Assembly (NCBI GenBank): GCA_034437455.1
Contig: DAOTUB010000002.1
Location: 6,081 to 70,080, forward strand
Direction of reading: 5' to 3'
Length of the DNA stretch: 64,000 nt
Source: DAOTUB01 sp034437455
GTDB taxonomy: Bacteria > Chloroflexota > Anaerolineae > B4-G1
In this document: piece after piece, positions 52,501 to 60,119 of the stretch
Numbering within the stretch: the first letter of the stretch is position 1
Layout of the letters: the number at the start of each line of letters is the position of its first letter
Made by a program: the position numbers and the translations under genes
Notes under the pieces: generated by a model
Seen by the model: the letters and a program-made list of their open reading frames with translations, nothing else
Told to the model about the DNA's origin: nothing
Databases searched by the model: none

Positions 52501-54308
52501 AGGGCATCTCCATCGGTCATCCTTCCTCCACGACGCTGGTGAATAATCTGATCTATGCCTGCCTGGGCAACGATGCGGATCCCTACAGTGGCACGGGCAT
52601 CGCGGTCAAGGATGGCGCGATCTCGCGCATCGTGAACAACACAGTGGTCGGCAACCGGCGCGGCATCTATCTGTACGAGGGCCACGTGGGCGAGGGCGGG
52701 GGCCACGGCACGGTGGTCAACTCTATCGTGTGGGGGAACGGAGCGGCGCTGAAACTGGACGCGCTCTCCACCGTCGTCGTCACCTACTCCGACATCGAGG
52801 GCGGCTGGTCCGGCGAGGGGCATAGTCCCGTAGAGGCCACGGTGTCGTGCGGTGGCTTGGGCCACCACACGGACGCCCCTGCGGGGAATATTGACGCCGA
52901 CCCGCGATTCCACGAACCTCAAAGCGGCGACTATCGACTGATGACAGACTCACTGTGCATGGATGCAGGCACGTCGGAGGGCGCTCCGGGCGAGGACTTG
53001 CGAACCGTCCCCCGACCCCAAGGCCCCGGCTACGATATGGGGGCGCACGAGGCGGTGCGGCTCTCCATCAACACCAACGGCGGGGCGGATTTCACCACGC
53101 TAGAACCGGAGGTGACGCTGGAGGGGACCGGCTCTCCCTTGCGCGAGGTCTATGTCAACGGAAACGCCGCGCAGTGCCTGACCACCTCGGTAACGGCGAC
53201 CTGGCGCTACACGAGCGCGCTCTGGACGTGGGCCAACACCTTCGTCGTCACCGATGGGCTGGACGCTCTCACCGTCACGATCTACCTGGATAGGTTCCGC
53301 GGCGGCGCGCTGACCGAGAGCACCACGCTCACCACCAGCGCAGTTCCCTACTTTATCACCGACGACATCACCGTGCCCGTCGGCATCACGCTGACTATTC
53401 AACCGGGCGTGACGCTCCAGCTCTGGCCGGGACGTTCTCTGATCGTGTACGGGCGGCTCGCGGCGGAGGGGACGCCCTCTCAACCGATCCGGTTCACCCG
53501 CGCCCCCCCCTCTGTCCCCCCCAATGGGGGGGAGGAAGAAGGGGGGTGGGGTGCGATCCTCTTCGACTCCAGCGAGGCCGACAACCGCATTGCCTACGCG
53601 ACGGTGGAACACGCCGGCACACACAGTATCATCGCCGATCATTCCAGGCTGCGCGTGGAGCAGAGCACCATCCGTTACCTGGATGGGACAGGCATCCTCG
53701 TCACCGCTGGCGACGTCGTCGTGCGGGGCAACCACGTCTACAGCGCGCGCCTGGGCATCGCACTAAGCGGGGCAGCGGCGACCGTCGAGCGAAACGAGCT
53801 GCATCACTGCACCGACCGGGGTATCGCCATCGCCTACACCTCTTCCGTGACGCTGGTGAACAACCTGGTCTATACGTGCATGGAGGGGATCGCGATTTTG
53901 GATAATTCCAGCGCGCGCATCGTCAACAACACGGTGGCCGATAATCAGATTGGTATCAAAGTGCAGAGCGGCGATCTGGTCACGATGGTCAACTCCATCG
54001 CGTGGAGCAACGGGACGGCATTGACGGTGAGCGCCGGTTCCGCCATCAGCGTCGCCTACTCGAATGTTGAAGGTGGCTGGCCCGGCGAGGAGAACGTCGA
54101 CGCCAACCCGCTGTTCCGCGCCCCACAAAGACACAGCTACCGATTACTAGAGGATTCGCCTTGCGTGGACACGGGCACGCCCGTGGGCGCGCCAGAGGAG
54201 GACATTCGGGGCATCTACCGGCCCCATGGCGAGGGATACGACCGGGGGGCGCACGAGTTCTTTGAGTATTTCTCCTGCTATTTACCGCTGGTCTTGCGGT
54301 CGCACTGA
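49584..54308 (+). CDS. Secreted LTD - CotH - right-handed beta-helix protein
   Basis: A 1574-residue protein. A signal peptide (about 15-38) is encoded by direct repeats of attggtcattg. Next comes a lamin-tail domain (IVINELQYHPLSDDHGEEYIELYN, 40-140), a CotH-kinase-like domain (about 330-640: GIRYRGESTR, RINLVSDELGREALAHDLF, VSWDHDCLFLFP), then two long beta-helix halves (about 700-1150 and 1160-1560) with NosD-like repeats (VNNTVVGNRRGIYLYEG). The C-terminus is YLPLVLRSH, a tail I associate with secreted Chloroflexota proteins. It is probably a surface protein; CotH homologues phosphorylate proteins, but activity here is unproven. Each half carries a repeat insertion the other lacks. Confidence 0.87.
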   Translation: MDKISDHKPQISNSKWLIIFIGLCSLVIARWSLVIATAQSSPQIVINELQYHPLSDDHGEEYIELYNTGAITVDLSGWQFSDGIHYTFPAGASIPPDGYVVVGHDPATVEAVYGVSGVLGPFESGRLDNGGERVAIEDAGGVLVDEVAYDDHHPWPELPDGKGPSLELISPAFDNNCPCSWGASAERGTPGVQNSVYSLDNIPPCITGVAHTPVFPTSSQPVTVTALINDNSTVTTATLHCRPEGAPGYTSLAMADSGGSLYTGVIPPQANGLYVEFYVTAVDDEGAERLVPDGAPGGVSAETGRFVTVSYIYQVEDTPPTGALPIYRLITTAANWTELTTRDLFSNVLLDATFVHEREVFYNVGIRYRGESTRDVWPRPYRIKFRDEHEFEDRERINLVSDELGREALAHDLFQRAGMPAPNTHFVTLYINESEQGDYLDIEQVDNDFLETHFPDNDTGNLYRGFDGADLKYRGPDPDSYRASYLKENNEDAADPVGDYSDVIALTDALTNSPHETFRAETEAVADMRQWLRWFAIQAVLDNHEGALWLGSGDDYFLYHRPSDGRFLLVSWDHDCLFLFPDHSIWEPDWLGPEIVRRILHYPDFTRWYYQDIASIAANEFSVAEMYPRIDALPDVVSGEKRNELKQYVAARIPALMGQIPGATLSINTNGGQDWVTTDEAVTLEGNCSPLRGVTVNGSTEGVQYPAATDWRYTSALPTRDNVFVVSDGLDSRTITVYRDIFHGGALAENTTLPTSIYPYDIANDIIVPAGVTLTIEPGSMLQFRADRYLRVNEGGRLLAEGTVTQPITFTVQGGSYWGGILFDRTQEDNRIRHAVVEYTREVIANPRSHGVSAYGARVTIADSVIRYTDDSVAVKTYPWFDRDPTIYLLHNEIYGVESDGVHVTGGYAFIQGNHIHDVRRGDYPLEGIEVSHMTTPARLFDNHIHDVSDDCMDLNHSSAIIERNELYHCGDKGISIGHPSSTTLVNNLIYACLGNDADPYSGTGIAVKDGAISRIVNNTVVGNRRGIYLYEGHVGEGGGHGTVVNSIVWGNGAALKLDALSTVVVTYSDIEGGWSGEGHSPVEATVSCGGLGHHTDAPAGNIDADPRFHEPQSGDYRLMTDSLCMDAGTSEGAPGEDLRTVPRPQGPGYDMGAHEAVRLSINTNGGADFTTLEPEVTLEGTGSPLREVYVNGNAAQCLTTSVTATWRYTSALWTWANTFVVTDGLDALTVTIYLDRFRGGALTESTTLTTSAVPYFITDDITVPVGITLTIQPGVTLQLWPGRSLIVYGRLAAEGTPSQPIRFTRAPPSVPPNGGEEEGGWGAILFDSSEADNRIAYATVEHAGTHSIIADHSRLRVEQSTIRYLDGTGILVTAGDVVVRGNHVYSARLGIALSGAAATVERNELHHCTDRGIAIAYTSSVTLVNNLVYTCMEGIAILDNSSARIVNNTVADNQIGIKVQSGDLVTMVNSIAWSNGTALTVSAGSAISVAYSNVEGGWPGEENVDANPLFRAPQRHSYRLLEDSPCVDTGTPVGAPEEDIRGIYRPHGEGYDRGAHEFFEYFSCYLPLVLRSH
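52812..52888. repeat. Palindromic repeat family A, copy 6, nested, in frame
   Basis: An outer palindrome gtcccgtagaggc / gcccctgcgggga encloses a second (ggtggc...gccacc). It adds about 22 residues between GGWSGE and NIDADP. The second half of the same protein has GGWPGEENVDANP with no insertion. Confidence 0.85.
53501..53549. repeat. Palindromic repeat family B, copy 3, in frame
   Basis: cgcccccccctctgtccccc-caat-gggggggaggaagaagg type sequence. It adds PPSVPPNGGEEEGG between PIRFTRA and WGAILFD, whereas the first half has PITFTVQGGSYWGGILFD without it. Confidence 0.85.
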
Positions 54309-54316
54309 AAACTTAC

Positions 54317-54344
54317 TTGTGTATTGGAGTTTCTCGTGTATACT
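54317..54344 (+). promoter_or_regulatory. Promoter of the LURP-one-like gene
   Basis: TTGTGT (54317-54322), a 16-base spacer and TATACT (54339-54344), about 45 bases before the ATG. Confidence 0.5.
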
Positions 54345-54390
54345 GGTGTCAGGTTTTGAGACTGCCTCACTCAAGGAAAAGGAGGTCATT

Positions 54391-54975
54391 ATGGAGTACC
54401 CACTCGCGTTATCGTTCAAAGTGTCGGCGCTGGCGCCGCAACTATCGGTCACCGACGCCAACGGCAAACTCGTGCTCTACGTCAAGCAGAAACTCTTCAA
54501 GTTAAGAGAAGAGGTGACGGTGTTTGCGGATGCGGAGCAGACACAACCGCTGTACCAGATCGATGCGGATCGGGTGTTGGATTTTTCAGCGCGGTACCGT
54601 TTCACCGACCTCGATGGCAATGACCTGGGCTTGGTGAGACGAGAGGGAGTAAAATCGCTCTGGCAGGCCCATTACGACATCTGCGAGGGTGACGCGGTCG
54701 TGATGACCATCCGTGAGAGGAATCCCTGGGTCAAGATGCTGGATGGTCTGTTCAGCCTGATCCCGCTCGTCGGCTGGTTCTCAGGGTACGTGTTGCATCC
54801 CACGTTCCTGCTGTCGCGGCCCGATGGCGAGGTCGTGATGCGCCTGGAAAAACAACCGGCGTTCTTTGAGGATCAGTTCACGCTCAGCAAACAGGCCGAA
54901 CTGAGCGAGGAAGAGGAAAAGCGCGCTCTACTGGGACTGTTGATGATGATTCTGTTGGAGCGCACCCGTGGATAA
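54391..54975 (+). CDS. LURP-one-related/scramblase-like protein
   Basis: A 194-residue beta-barrel protein of the LOR/Tubby-C superfamily: LSVTDANGKLVLYVKQKLFKLREEVTVFAD, YQIDADRVLDFSARYRFTDLDGNDLG. A hydrophobic stretch (LFSLIPLVGWFSGYVLHPTF) may be membrane-associating, as in scramblases. ATG at 54391 has an excellent AAGGAGG. Function unknown. It starts a run of plus-strand genes to 59879. Confidence 0.78.
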   Translation: MEYPLALSFKVSALAPQLSVTDANGKLVLYVKQKLFKLREEVTVFADAEQTQPLYQIDADRVLDFSARYRFTDLDGNDLGLVRREGVKSLWQAHYDICEGDAVVMTIRERNPWVKMLDGLFSLIPLVGWFSGYVLHPTFLLSRPDGEVVMRLEKQPAFFEDQFTLSKQAELSEEEEKRALLGLLMMILLERTRG

Positions 54976-54996
54976 GCGTGCCAGGGAGACAGCAAC

Positions 54997-55503
54997 ATGG
55001 AAGAGTTGGAAGAACGTATAAACCGCGCCGTTGAAGGTATTCTGGGAAACGAAAGCCTGACAGCCGACCTGGACGACGACGCCGCCAAGGTACTTATCGA
55101 ATGGGGGATGACCTGCGTCAATCAGATCGCCCAGAGCGTCACCCGTTTGGATGCCGCTGAAGCGGAAAAAATCATGTCGTCGCGGCTTCGCGCCATCCGC
55201 CGACTGATGCGCTCGGTAAACAAGTGGATCGGGAACTGGGAGGAGACGGACGCCAATGGCCATACCAAGCGATTGAGCAAGGTTCTCGAACAGGCCGCCA
55301 TCATCTACGGCGAGCGCCTTTCGCAGCAGGATGAGGACAGGTGCGGGACGCTTCTAAAGCATCTCGATTCGATGGAGGATCCCGCCCAGATGATCGCCGA
55401 CCTGCGCCGGTTTCTGACCGATCCGAGTTTTAGTCCACCAGGAGGTGAACGATGGTCGAAAAAATTCGCCAGATCGTTGTCACAACTGCCATCATCGCAG
55501 TAG
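54997..55503 (+). CDS. Helical protein of unknown function
   Basis: A 168-residue all-helical protein with no domain I recognise. It is acidic in the first third and basic in the middle (SSRLRAIRRLMRSVNKWIGNWE). The C-terminal 17 codons overlap the start of the PLD gene in another frame, so the two are coupled. ATG at 54997 has GGGAGACAGCAAC upstream. Confidence 0.7.
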   Translation: MEELEERINRAVEGILGNESLTADLDDDAAKVLIEWGMTCVNQIAQSVTRLDAAEAEKIMSSRLRAIRRLMRSVNKWIGNWEETDANGHTKRLSKVLEQAAIIYGERLSQQDEDRCGTLLKHLDSMEDPAQMIADLRRFLTDPSFSPPGGERWSKKFARSLSQLPSSQ

Positions 55504-56600
55504 TGATTCTGGGGGTATATTACCTCCTGACCGGCTCTGACCCGTTGGGGCTGTTCAGTGAGGTTCCCACCCCAGAAACCATCACAGATACCACGGGCAG
55601 CGGCGGCGACTGGTGGCAGGTTTACTTTACAGATCCAAATACCATAAACGATCCGGATAACCTGAGAGGCTCAATTCCCGAAAAGCTGATCGAGTACATC
55701 GACGACACTCAACGCACGATCCACATCGCCGCTTTTGAATTCAACCTCACGCCTGTGGCCGAGGCGCTCATCGCCGCCCACAAGCGAGGGGTCGAGGTGC
55801 ACTGGGTCACGGACGACGAGCACGGCATCGAGGCCGACGAGGAAGACGATCGCGGGCAATTTGCCATGCTCGAAAAAGCCGGCATCGAGGTCAGGGACGA
55901 TGGACGTAGCGCGTTGATGCACAACAAGTTCTGGATTTTCGACAACCAGACGGTCTGGACAGGCTCGACCAACATCACGGTCAATGGCAACTTTCGCAAC
56001 AACAATAACGTGTTGGTGATCGATTCGCCCCAGGTGGCGGCGATCTATGAGCGCGAGTTTGCCGAGATGTGGGACGGGGAATTCGGGCCAACCTCACCAT
56101 CCACAGTGAACGCCCAAGTGGCAACCATTGATGGGACTCGTGTCCGGATCTTGTTCGCGGCTGAGGACGAGGTGGTCAGCCAATTGGCCCCGTTGATCGA
56201 AAGCGCCCAAAGCAGCATCCGCTTTATGGCCTTCTCCTTCACCCACGACGACCTGGGAGCCGCCGCGTTGGCGCGCGCTCAGGCCGGGGTGGACGTGAAG
56301 GGAATCTTTGAGACGCGCGCCAGCGAGACGGAATATAGCGAGTTGCCCGCCCTCTACTGTGCCGGATTGTCCGTGCGTCAGGATGGTAACCCGCGCACGT
56401 TTCATCACAAGGTGTTTATCATCGACGACCAGATCGTGGTGACCGGCTCGTTGAACTTTTCAGAAAACGCCGACGACAGCAACGACGAAAACGTGGTCAT
56501 CGTCACCAATGCCGACATCGCTGCCCGGTATCTACAGGAATTCGAGCGTCGCTGGGCCGAGGCTAAAGAGCCGGACGCTGCCGATATGAACTGCAAATAA
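55452..56600 (+). CDS. Membrane-anchored phospholipase D-family enzyme
   Basis: A 382-residue protein: a TM helix at residues 8-28 (VVTTAIIAVVILGVYYLL), then two HKD motifs, HNKFWIFDNQTVWTGSTN near 156 and HHKVFIIDDQIVVTGSLN near 318. Two HKD motifs form one active site in PLD, Nuc and cardiolipin-synthase relatives. Whether the substrate is lipid or nucleic acid is not decidable from sequence. ATG at 55452 has GGAGGTGAACG. Confidence 0.88.
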   Translation: MVEKIRQIVVTTAIIAVVILGVYYLLTGSDPLGLFSEVPTPETITDTTGSGGDWWQVYFTDPNTINDPDNLRGSIPEKLIEYIDDTQRTIHIAAFEFNLTPVAEALIAAHKRGVEVHWVTDDEHGIEADEEDDRGQFAMLEKAGIEVRDDGRSALMHNKFWIFDNQTVWTGSTNITVNGNFRNNNNVLVIDSPQVAAIYEREFAEMWDGEFGPTSPSTVNAQVATIDGTRVRILFAAEDEVVSQLAPLIESAQSSIRFMAFSFTHDDLGAAALARAQAGVDVKGIFETRASETEYSELPALYCAGLSVRQDGNPRTFHHKVFIIDDQIVVTGSLNFSENADDSNDENVVIVTNADIAARYLQEFERRWAEAKEPDAADMNCK

Positions 56601-56628
56601 AAACGAGGTTCAACCTCTAGGAGGAAAC

Positions 56629-58677
56629 ATGCGTAAATCAACTCACTGGATCGGTATTGCTCTAACCGTCCTCTTACTTGCCAACCTGGCCTGCGGGCTG
56701 AGAGTCAGGGAAGAACCAACCGCGACACCGCTCCCCCCGACCCCCACACAAGTGCCAACCCCGACCCCCAAGCCGACGTCAACGCCAACGCCGGAACCCG
56801 TCGTTCCTGTGGATAACATGCTCTCGGTCGAGAGCGAAACCCACGGCATGCGACTCTCTTACCCGGAGAGCTGGTCCTACGAAGACATCCTCTTTTTCAT
56901 CGTACTCTCCAGCGTTCCCGAATATTCATTCGACGATGAGGAGATGCCAGAGGGAGTGGTCATGTTTATCATCGCTGGCCCCTCGGACGAGCTGGGGGTG
57001 AGCGGCTTTTCGCCGGAAGAAATGTACGAGCAACTTGGCGGGAGCAGCGACGCGGAGCTTTTGGGCGATCCGGTAGAGACTACCATCAACGGAGTGCCCG
57101 TTCAGATGGTCGATTTCCGCGCTACCGAAGAAGGGGAGACGGTTCACGGCAAAGTCGCCGTTTACGATAACGGCGAACAGGCAGGCATGGTCATCGCCAT
57201 CTGCCCGGATGAACTGTGGAATGACCACACCGACACAGTCGACGCCATCCTGGAAAGCATCGAACTCTTTGAAGGCTCCGGCTTGGACTTGGGCCAACAG
57301 GAAATTGAGTTGGGCGAATATCGGGGTGACCTGGCTTATGGGGATCGGGTCAGCGACGAATTCCTCGACGACCAGGCCCACACCTGGAGCTTTGTCGGCT
57401 CGGCTGGCGAGTACGTCACCGTCATCCTGTCTCCCTTTGGAGAGGATATGGACGTCACGCTACAACTGCTTTCCTCCGACGATACCCTGTTGACCGAGGT
57501 AGACGATGCCTTTTCCGGCGAGGCCGAGATCCTGCTGAACTATGAGCTACCGGCGGACGATGAATACAACATCGTAGTGCGGGAATACTTCGACCTACCA
57601 GGGGAGTACGAACTGGAGTTACGGGGCAGCGACGAACCGCTGCCCGCCGTCGTGCCGCCCGGCGCTATCGAACAGGGCGAGATCGCGCTTGACGAGACCG
57701 TCGAGGCAACGCTGGCCGAGGGCGAAACGCACGCCTGGTTCCTGTACAGCGCGGGCGTCGGCGATATGGTGGACATCACCCTCGTCTCGGCAGAGGGGCA
57801 GGATATGGACATGACTCTATCCGTCATCGCCCCCGATGGTTTCAGGGAGATTGACGAACTCGACGACGTCTCTTCCGGCGAGGCCGAAGTGGCGCGATGC
57901 CTGGTGTTGGAAGAGCCTGGCGACTATATCATTGTCGTGGACGAGTACTGGGACGTAGCCGGAGACTATTCCCTGTACGTCTCTCCCTGTGAAGAGCGGG
58001 TTGACCTCTACGATCTGGTCGAGATGGGCGCGCTCTCGATGGACGAGTCGGTTGTCGAAACCCTCGGCGAGGGCGAACAGCACGCCTGGACCTTTGAGAC
58101 CGTCGCGGGGGATGCGATAGACATTTTCCTCTCGCCTGTGGACACAGGGATGGACATGGTGTTTTCGCTCCTGGCTCCCGATGGCAGCCTGTTGCTCGAT
58201 CAACTCGACAAAACCTCCATGGACGAGGACGAAGAGAGCCTGGGCCTGGAATTGGACCAGGATGGCGATTACACTGTCATCGTGGAAGAGTTCTGGGACG
58301 AACCGGGAAACTATTCGCTGCTCGTGGACTATGCCGGTGACAGCGAGTACGAATTGATCGATATGGGCGAAATCGCCTACGGCGACAAGATGCAGGGGGA
58401 GCTGCTTGGAGGTCAGTACATCCACACCTGGTCCCTGGAAGGAACCGCCGGGGATGTCGTCACCATCATCGTCCGTCCACTGACCGACGATGCGGACATG
58501 CAACTGGCCCTGCTCGACCCAGATGGCGAGGTGGTGTTCGATCTGGACGACAGTGGAACCGACGAAGAGGAAAAGATCGATCGCTACGAGCTTCTCACCA
58601 CCGGCGCCTACATCGTCGCCGTCGCTGAATACTGGGACGACTATGCCGAGTACGAACTGAGCGTGAAGCGCGACTGA
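56629..58677 (+). CDS. Lipoprotein with four PPC-type repeats
   Basis: A 682-residue lipoprotein. The signal peptide ends in LLANLAC (lipobox cysteine 22), then comes a Thr/Pro-rich linker, a PsbP/DcrB-like domain (about 60-210, SYPESWSYEDILFF) and four repeats of about 112 residues of the pre-peptidase C-terminal kind, each opening with a GE/GAL segment and HxWxF (HTWSFVGSAGEYVTVIL, HAWFLYSAG, HAWTFETVAG, HTWSLEGTAG) and closing with a Y-I/V-V-V-x-E-Y-W strand. It is probably a surface binding or stability module. ATG follows AGGAGGAAAC. Confidence 0.85.
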   Translation: MRKSTHWIGIALTVLLLANLACGLRVREEPTATPLPPTPTQVPTPTPKPTSTPTPEPVVPVDNMLSVESETHGMRLSYPESWSYEDILFFIVLSSVPEYSFDDEEMPEGVVMFIIAGPSDELGVSGFSPEEMYEQLGGSSDAELLGDPVETTINGVPVQMVDFRATEEGETVHGKVAVYDNGEQAGMVIAICPDELWNDHTDTVDAILESIELFEGSGLDLGQQEIELGEYRGDLAYGDRVSDEFLDDQAHTWSFVGSAGEYVTVILSPFGEDMDVTLQLLSSDDTLLTEVDDAFSGEAEILLNYELPADDEYNIVVREYFDLPGEYELELRGSDEPLPAVVPPGAIEQGEIALDETVEATLAEGETHAWFLYSAGVGDMVDITLVSAEGQDMDMTLSVIAPDGFREIDELDDVSSGEAEVARCLVLEEPGDYIIVVDEYWDVAGDYSLYVSPCEERVDLYDLVEMGALSMDESVVETLGEGEQHAWTFETVAGDAIDIFLSPVDTGMDMVFSLLAPDGSLLLDQLDKTSMDEDEESLGLELDQDGDYTVIVEEFWDEPGNYSLLVDYAGDSEYELIDMGEIAYGDKMQGELLGGQYIHTWSLEGTAGDVVTIIVRPLTDDADMQLALLDPDGEVVFDLDDSGTDEEEKIDRYELLTTGAYIVAVAEYWDDYAEYELSVKRD

Positions 58678-58710
58678 GATGCAAGCCTCTCGCAGGTTGT
58701 CCAGGCTGAA

Positions 58711-58742
58711 CCCTTGTGAAGGTTGCTAAACCTTCGCAAGGG
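58711..58742. repeat. Palindrome before the YRH-repeat gene
   Basis: acccttgtgaaggtt faces aaccttcgcaagggt around a three-base loop. No T-run follows, so it is listed as a repeat rather than a terminator. Confidence 0.6.
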
Positions 58743-58767
58743 TGGCTGAGTAATAAGGAGAACGTCA

Positions 58768-59178
58768 ATGGGAAAAGTCTACCGCCACAAGCCCGCCGCG
58801 CCGGACGAATATCTGGGCCGGGTCGATCCCGCAAACGGCAAAGTCTACCGCCACCGCCACGGCCTGGATGAGTACCTGGGCCAGGTGGAGTTGGATACCG
58901 GCAAGGTCTACGGCCACCGCCACGGCCCCGACGAGTACCTGGGCCGGGTGCACCTGCACAATGGAAAAATCTACCGCCACCGTCACGGCCCTGACCAGTA
59001 CGTGGCAAGGATAAAACCGAACAGTCGCATCTACCGCCACAGGCCCGCCGCTCTGGACGAGTATCTGGGCGATGTAGAAGGAATGAGTTCACTGGTCGAA
59101 GGCGGCGCGGCATTCTTCCTGCTCCTTTCGCCTGCCGTCGAGCAGGTCGAGGAGACCGAGAACAAAGAGGGGAATTGA
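58768..59178 (+). CDS. YRH-repeat protein of unknown function
   Basis: A 136-residue protein made mainly of five tandem units of about 21 residues (consensus GKVYRHRHGPDEYLGRVxLx), ending in a hydrophobic-acidic tail (SSLVEGGAAFFLLLSPAVEQVEE). Each unit can form a beta-hairpin, so a small beta-propeller-like or solenoid fold is likely. It is histidine- and tyrosine-rich. The stop overlaps the start of the next gene (TGATG), so it is coupled to the B12-activation-domain gene. I do not recognise a characterised family. Confidence 0.75.
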   Translation: MGKVYRHKPAAPDEYLGRVDPANGKVYRHRHGLDEYLGQVELDTGKVYGHRHGPDEYLGRVHLHNGKIYRHRHGPDQYVARIKPNSRIYRHRPAALDEYLGDVEGMSSLVEGGAAFFLLLSPAVEQVEETENKEGN

Positions 59179-59879
59179 TGCCCATCGGCACCGCCGTCAT
59201 CACCGACATTCAACTCTTGCTCGAAATAGAACACGTGCTCAAGGGACAGGGCATTGATCCAACCCGGGCGCGTCCTCGCCTTGTCGCCGCAGCAGAGGGC
59301 GTGCTCGGCGAGGCGCGGTCGCTGCTCGATCCTGTTGCGCTGTACACCATTCTGCCGGTGCATGAATTTTATCACCAGACGGTCGTCCTGGACGGCGGGG
59401 CGATCTTTGAAGGGCCATTGGTGGCCCGCGCGTTGGCGGGAGCGACAGAAGCCGCCCTGATTGTCTGCACCATCGGACCCGCGCTGGAAGAACAGGTGGG
59501 CGCTCTCTTTGCCGCCGACTCTGTGCGGGCGATGGCGCTGGATGGCGCTGGCACCGCCGCCGTCGGAGAGGTCGCCAGGCAGACCGTCGCCCGGATCTGC
59601 GACACGGCCTCGGCACGCGGCCTGGGTACGGGGATGCGCGCCAGTCCAGGGCAGGAAGGCTGGCCCATCGAGCAACAGCGCGTGTTCTTCGATCTGGTTC
59701 CTGCCCAAGGGATCGGCGTCCAACTGACCGAAAGCTGCCTCATGCTGCCGCGCAAATCCGTCTCCGTCGTCGTCGGCCTGGGGCCAGAGATGCGGCCCGA
59801 CGCAGTCACCTGCGACTTTTGCTCCAAGCGAGAACGTTGCTCCTGGCGCACGGAGCGGAAACGAAATGCCGACCACTGA
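59178..59879 (+). CDS. Methionine synthase activation-domain (B12-dependent) protein
   Basis: A 233-residue stand-alone homologue of the AdoMet-binding activation domain of cobalamin-dependent methionine synthase: DPVALYTILPVHEFYH, ALDGAGTAAVGEVARQ, RASPGQEGWPIEQQRVFFDLV and LTESCLMLPRKSVSVVVGLG. A C-terminal CDFCSKRERC adds a possible metal site. Such proteins reactivate corrinoid enzymes by reductive methylation. It may serve MetH-like or corrinoid proteins elsewhere in the genome. ATG 59178 behind AGAGGGGAA. Confidence 0.87.
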   Translation: MPIGTAVITDIQLLLEIEHVLKGQGIDPTRARPRLVAAAEGVLGEARSLLDPVALYTILPVHEFYHQTVVLDGGAIFEGPLVARALAGATEAALIVCTIGPALEEQVGALFAADSVRAMALDGAGTAAVGEVARQTVARICDTASARGLGTGMRASPGQEGWPIEQQRVFFDLVPAQGIGVQLTESCLMLPRKSVSVVVGLGPEMRPDAVTCDFCSKRERCSWRTERKRNADH

Positions 59880-59973
59880 CCCGCGAAGGGTATGACAGCC
59901 CTGCTACTCTCACGGGTGGCAGGGTCGCTCTGTGCAAGGAAGCGCTGAGGCAAAAGATTGGGTTCTCCTCTAT

Positions 59974-60002
59974 TTGACCTCTATCGCCGAATGCGCTACA
60001 AT
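59974..60002 (+). promoter_or_regulatory. Promoter of the NarL-type regulator at 60120
   Basis: TTGACC (59974-59979), a 17-base spacer and TACAAT (59997-60002), giving a leader of about 110 bases. Confidence 0.65.
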
Positions 60003-60119
60003 AGCATAGTGCAAAGGTATTCTGTGTCTTTACGGGCGCCACCGGCTACCTGGTATCAAATTCCTCACATCCTAGCGCAACACACAGGGCGGTTTTGTTC
60101 CATCACAGGGAGAACGTAC

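Noticed and set aside
58711..58742. Terminator after the PPC lipoprotein gene
   Set aside because: The hairpin lacks a T-run and looks like the dispersed palindromic repeats, so it is listed as a repeat.
58595..59209. Minus-strand open frames opposite the YRH-repeat gene
   Set aside because: They mirror the repeat structure of the plus-strand gene, which has a ribosome site, good codon pattern and coupling to the next gene.
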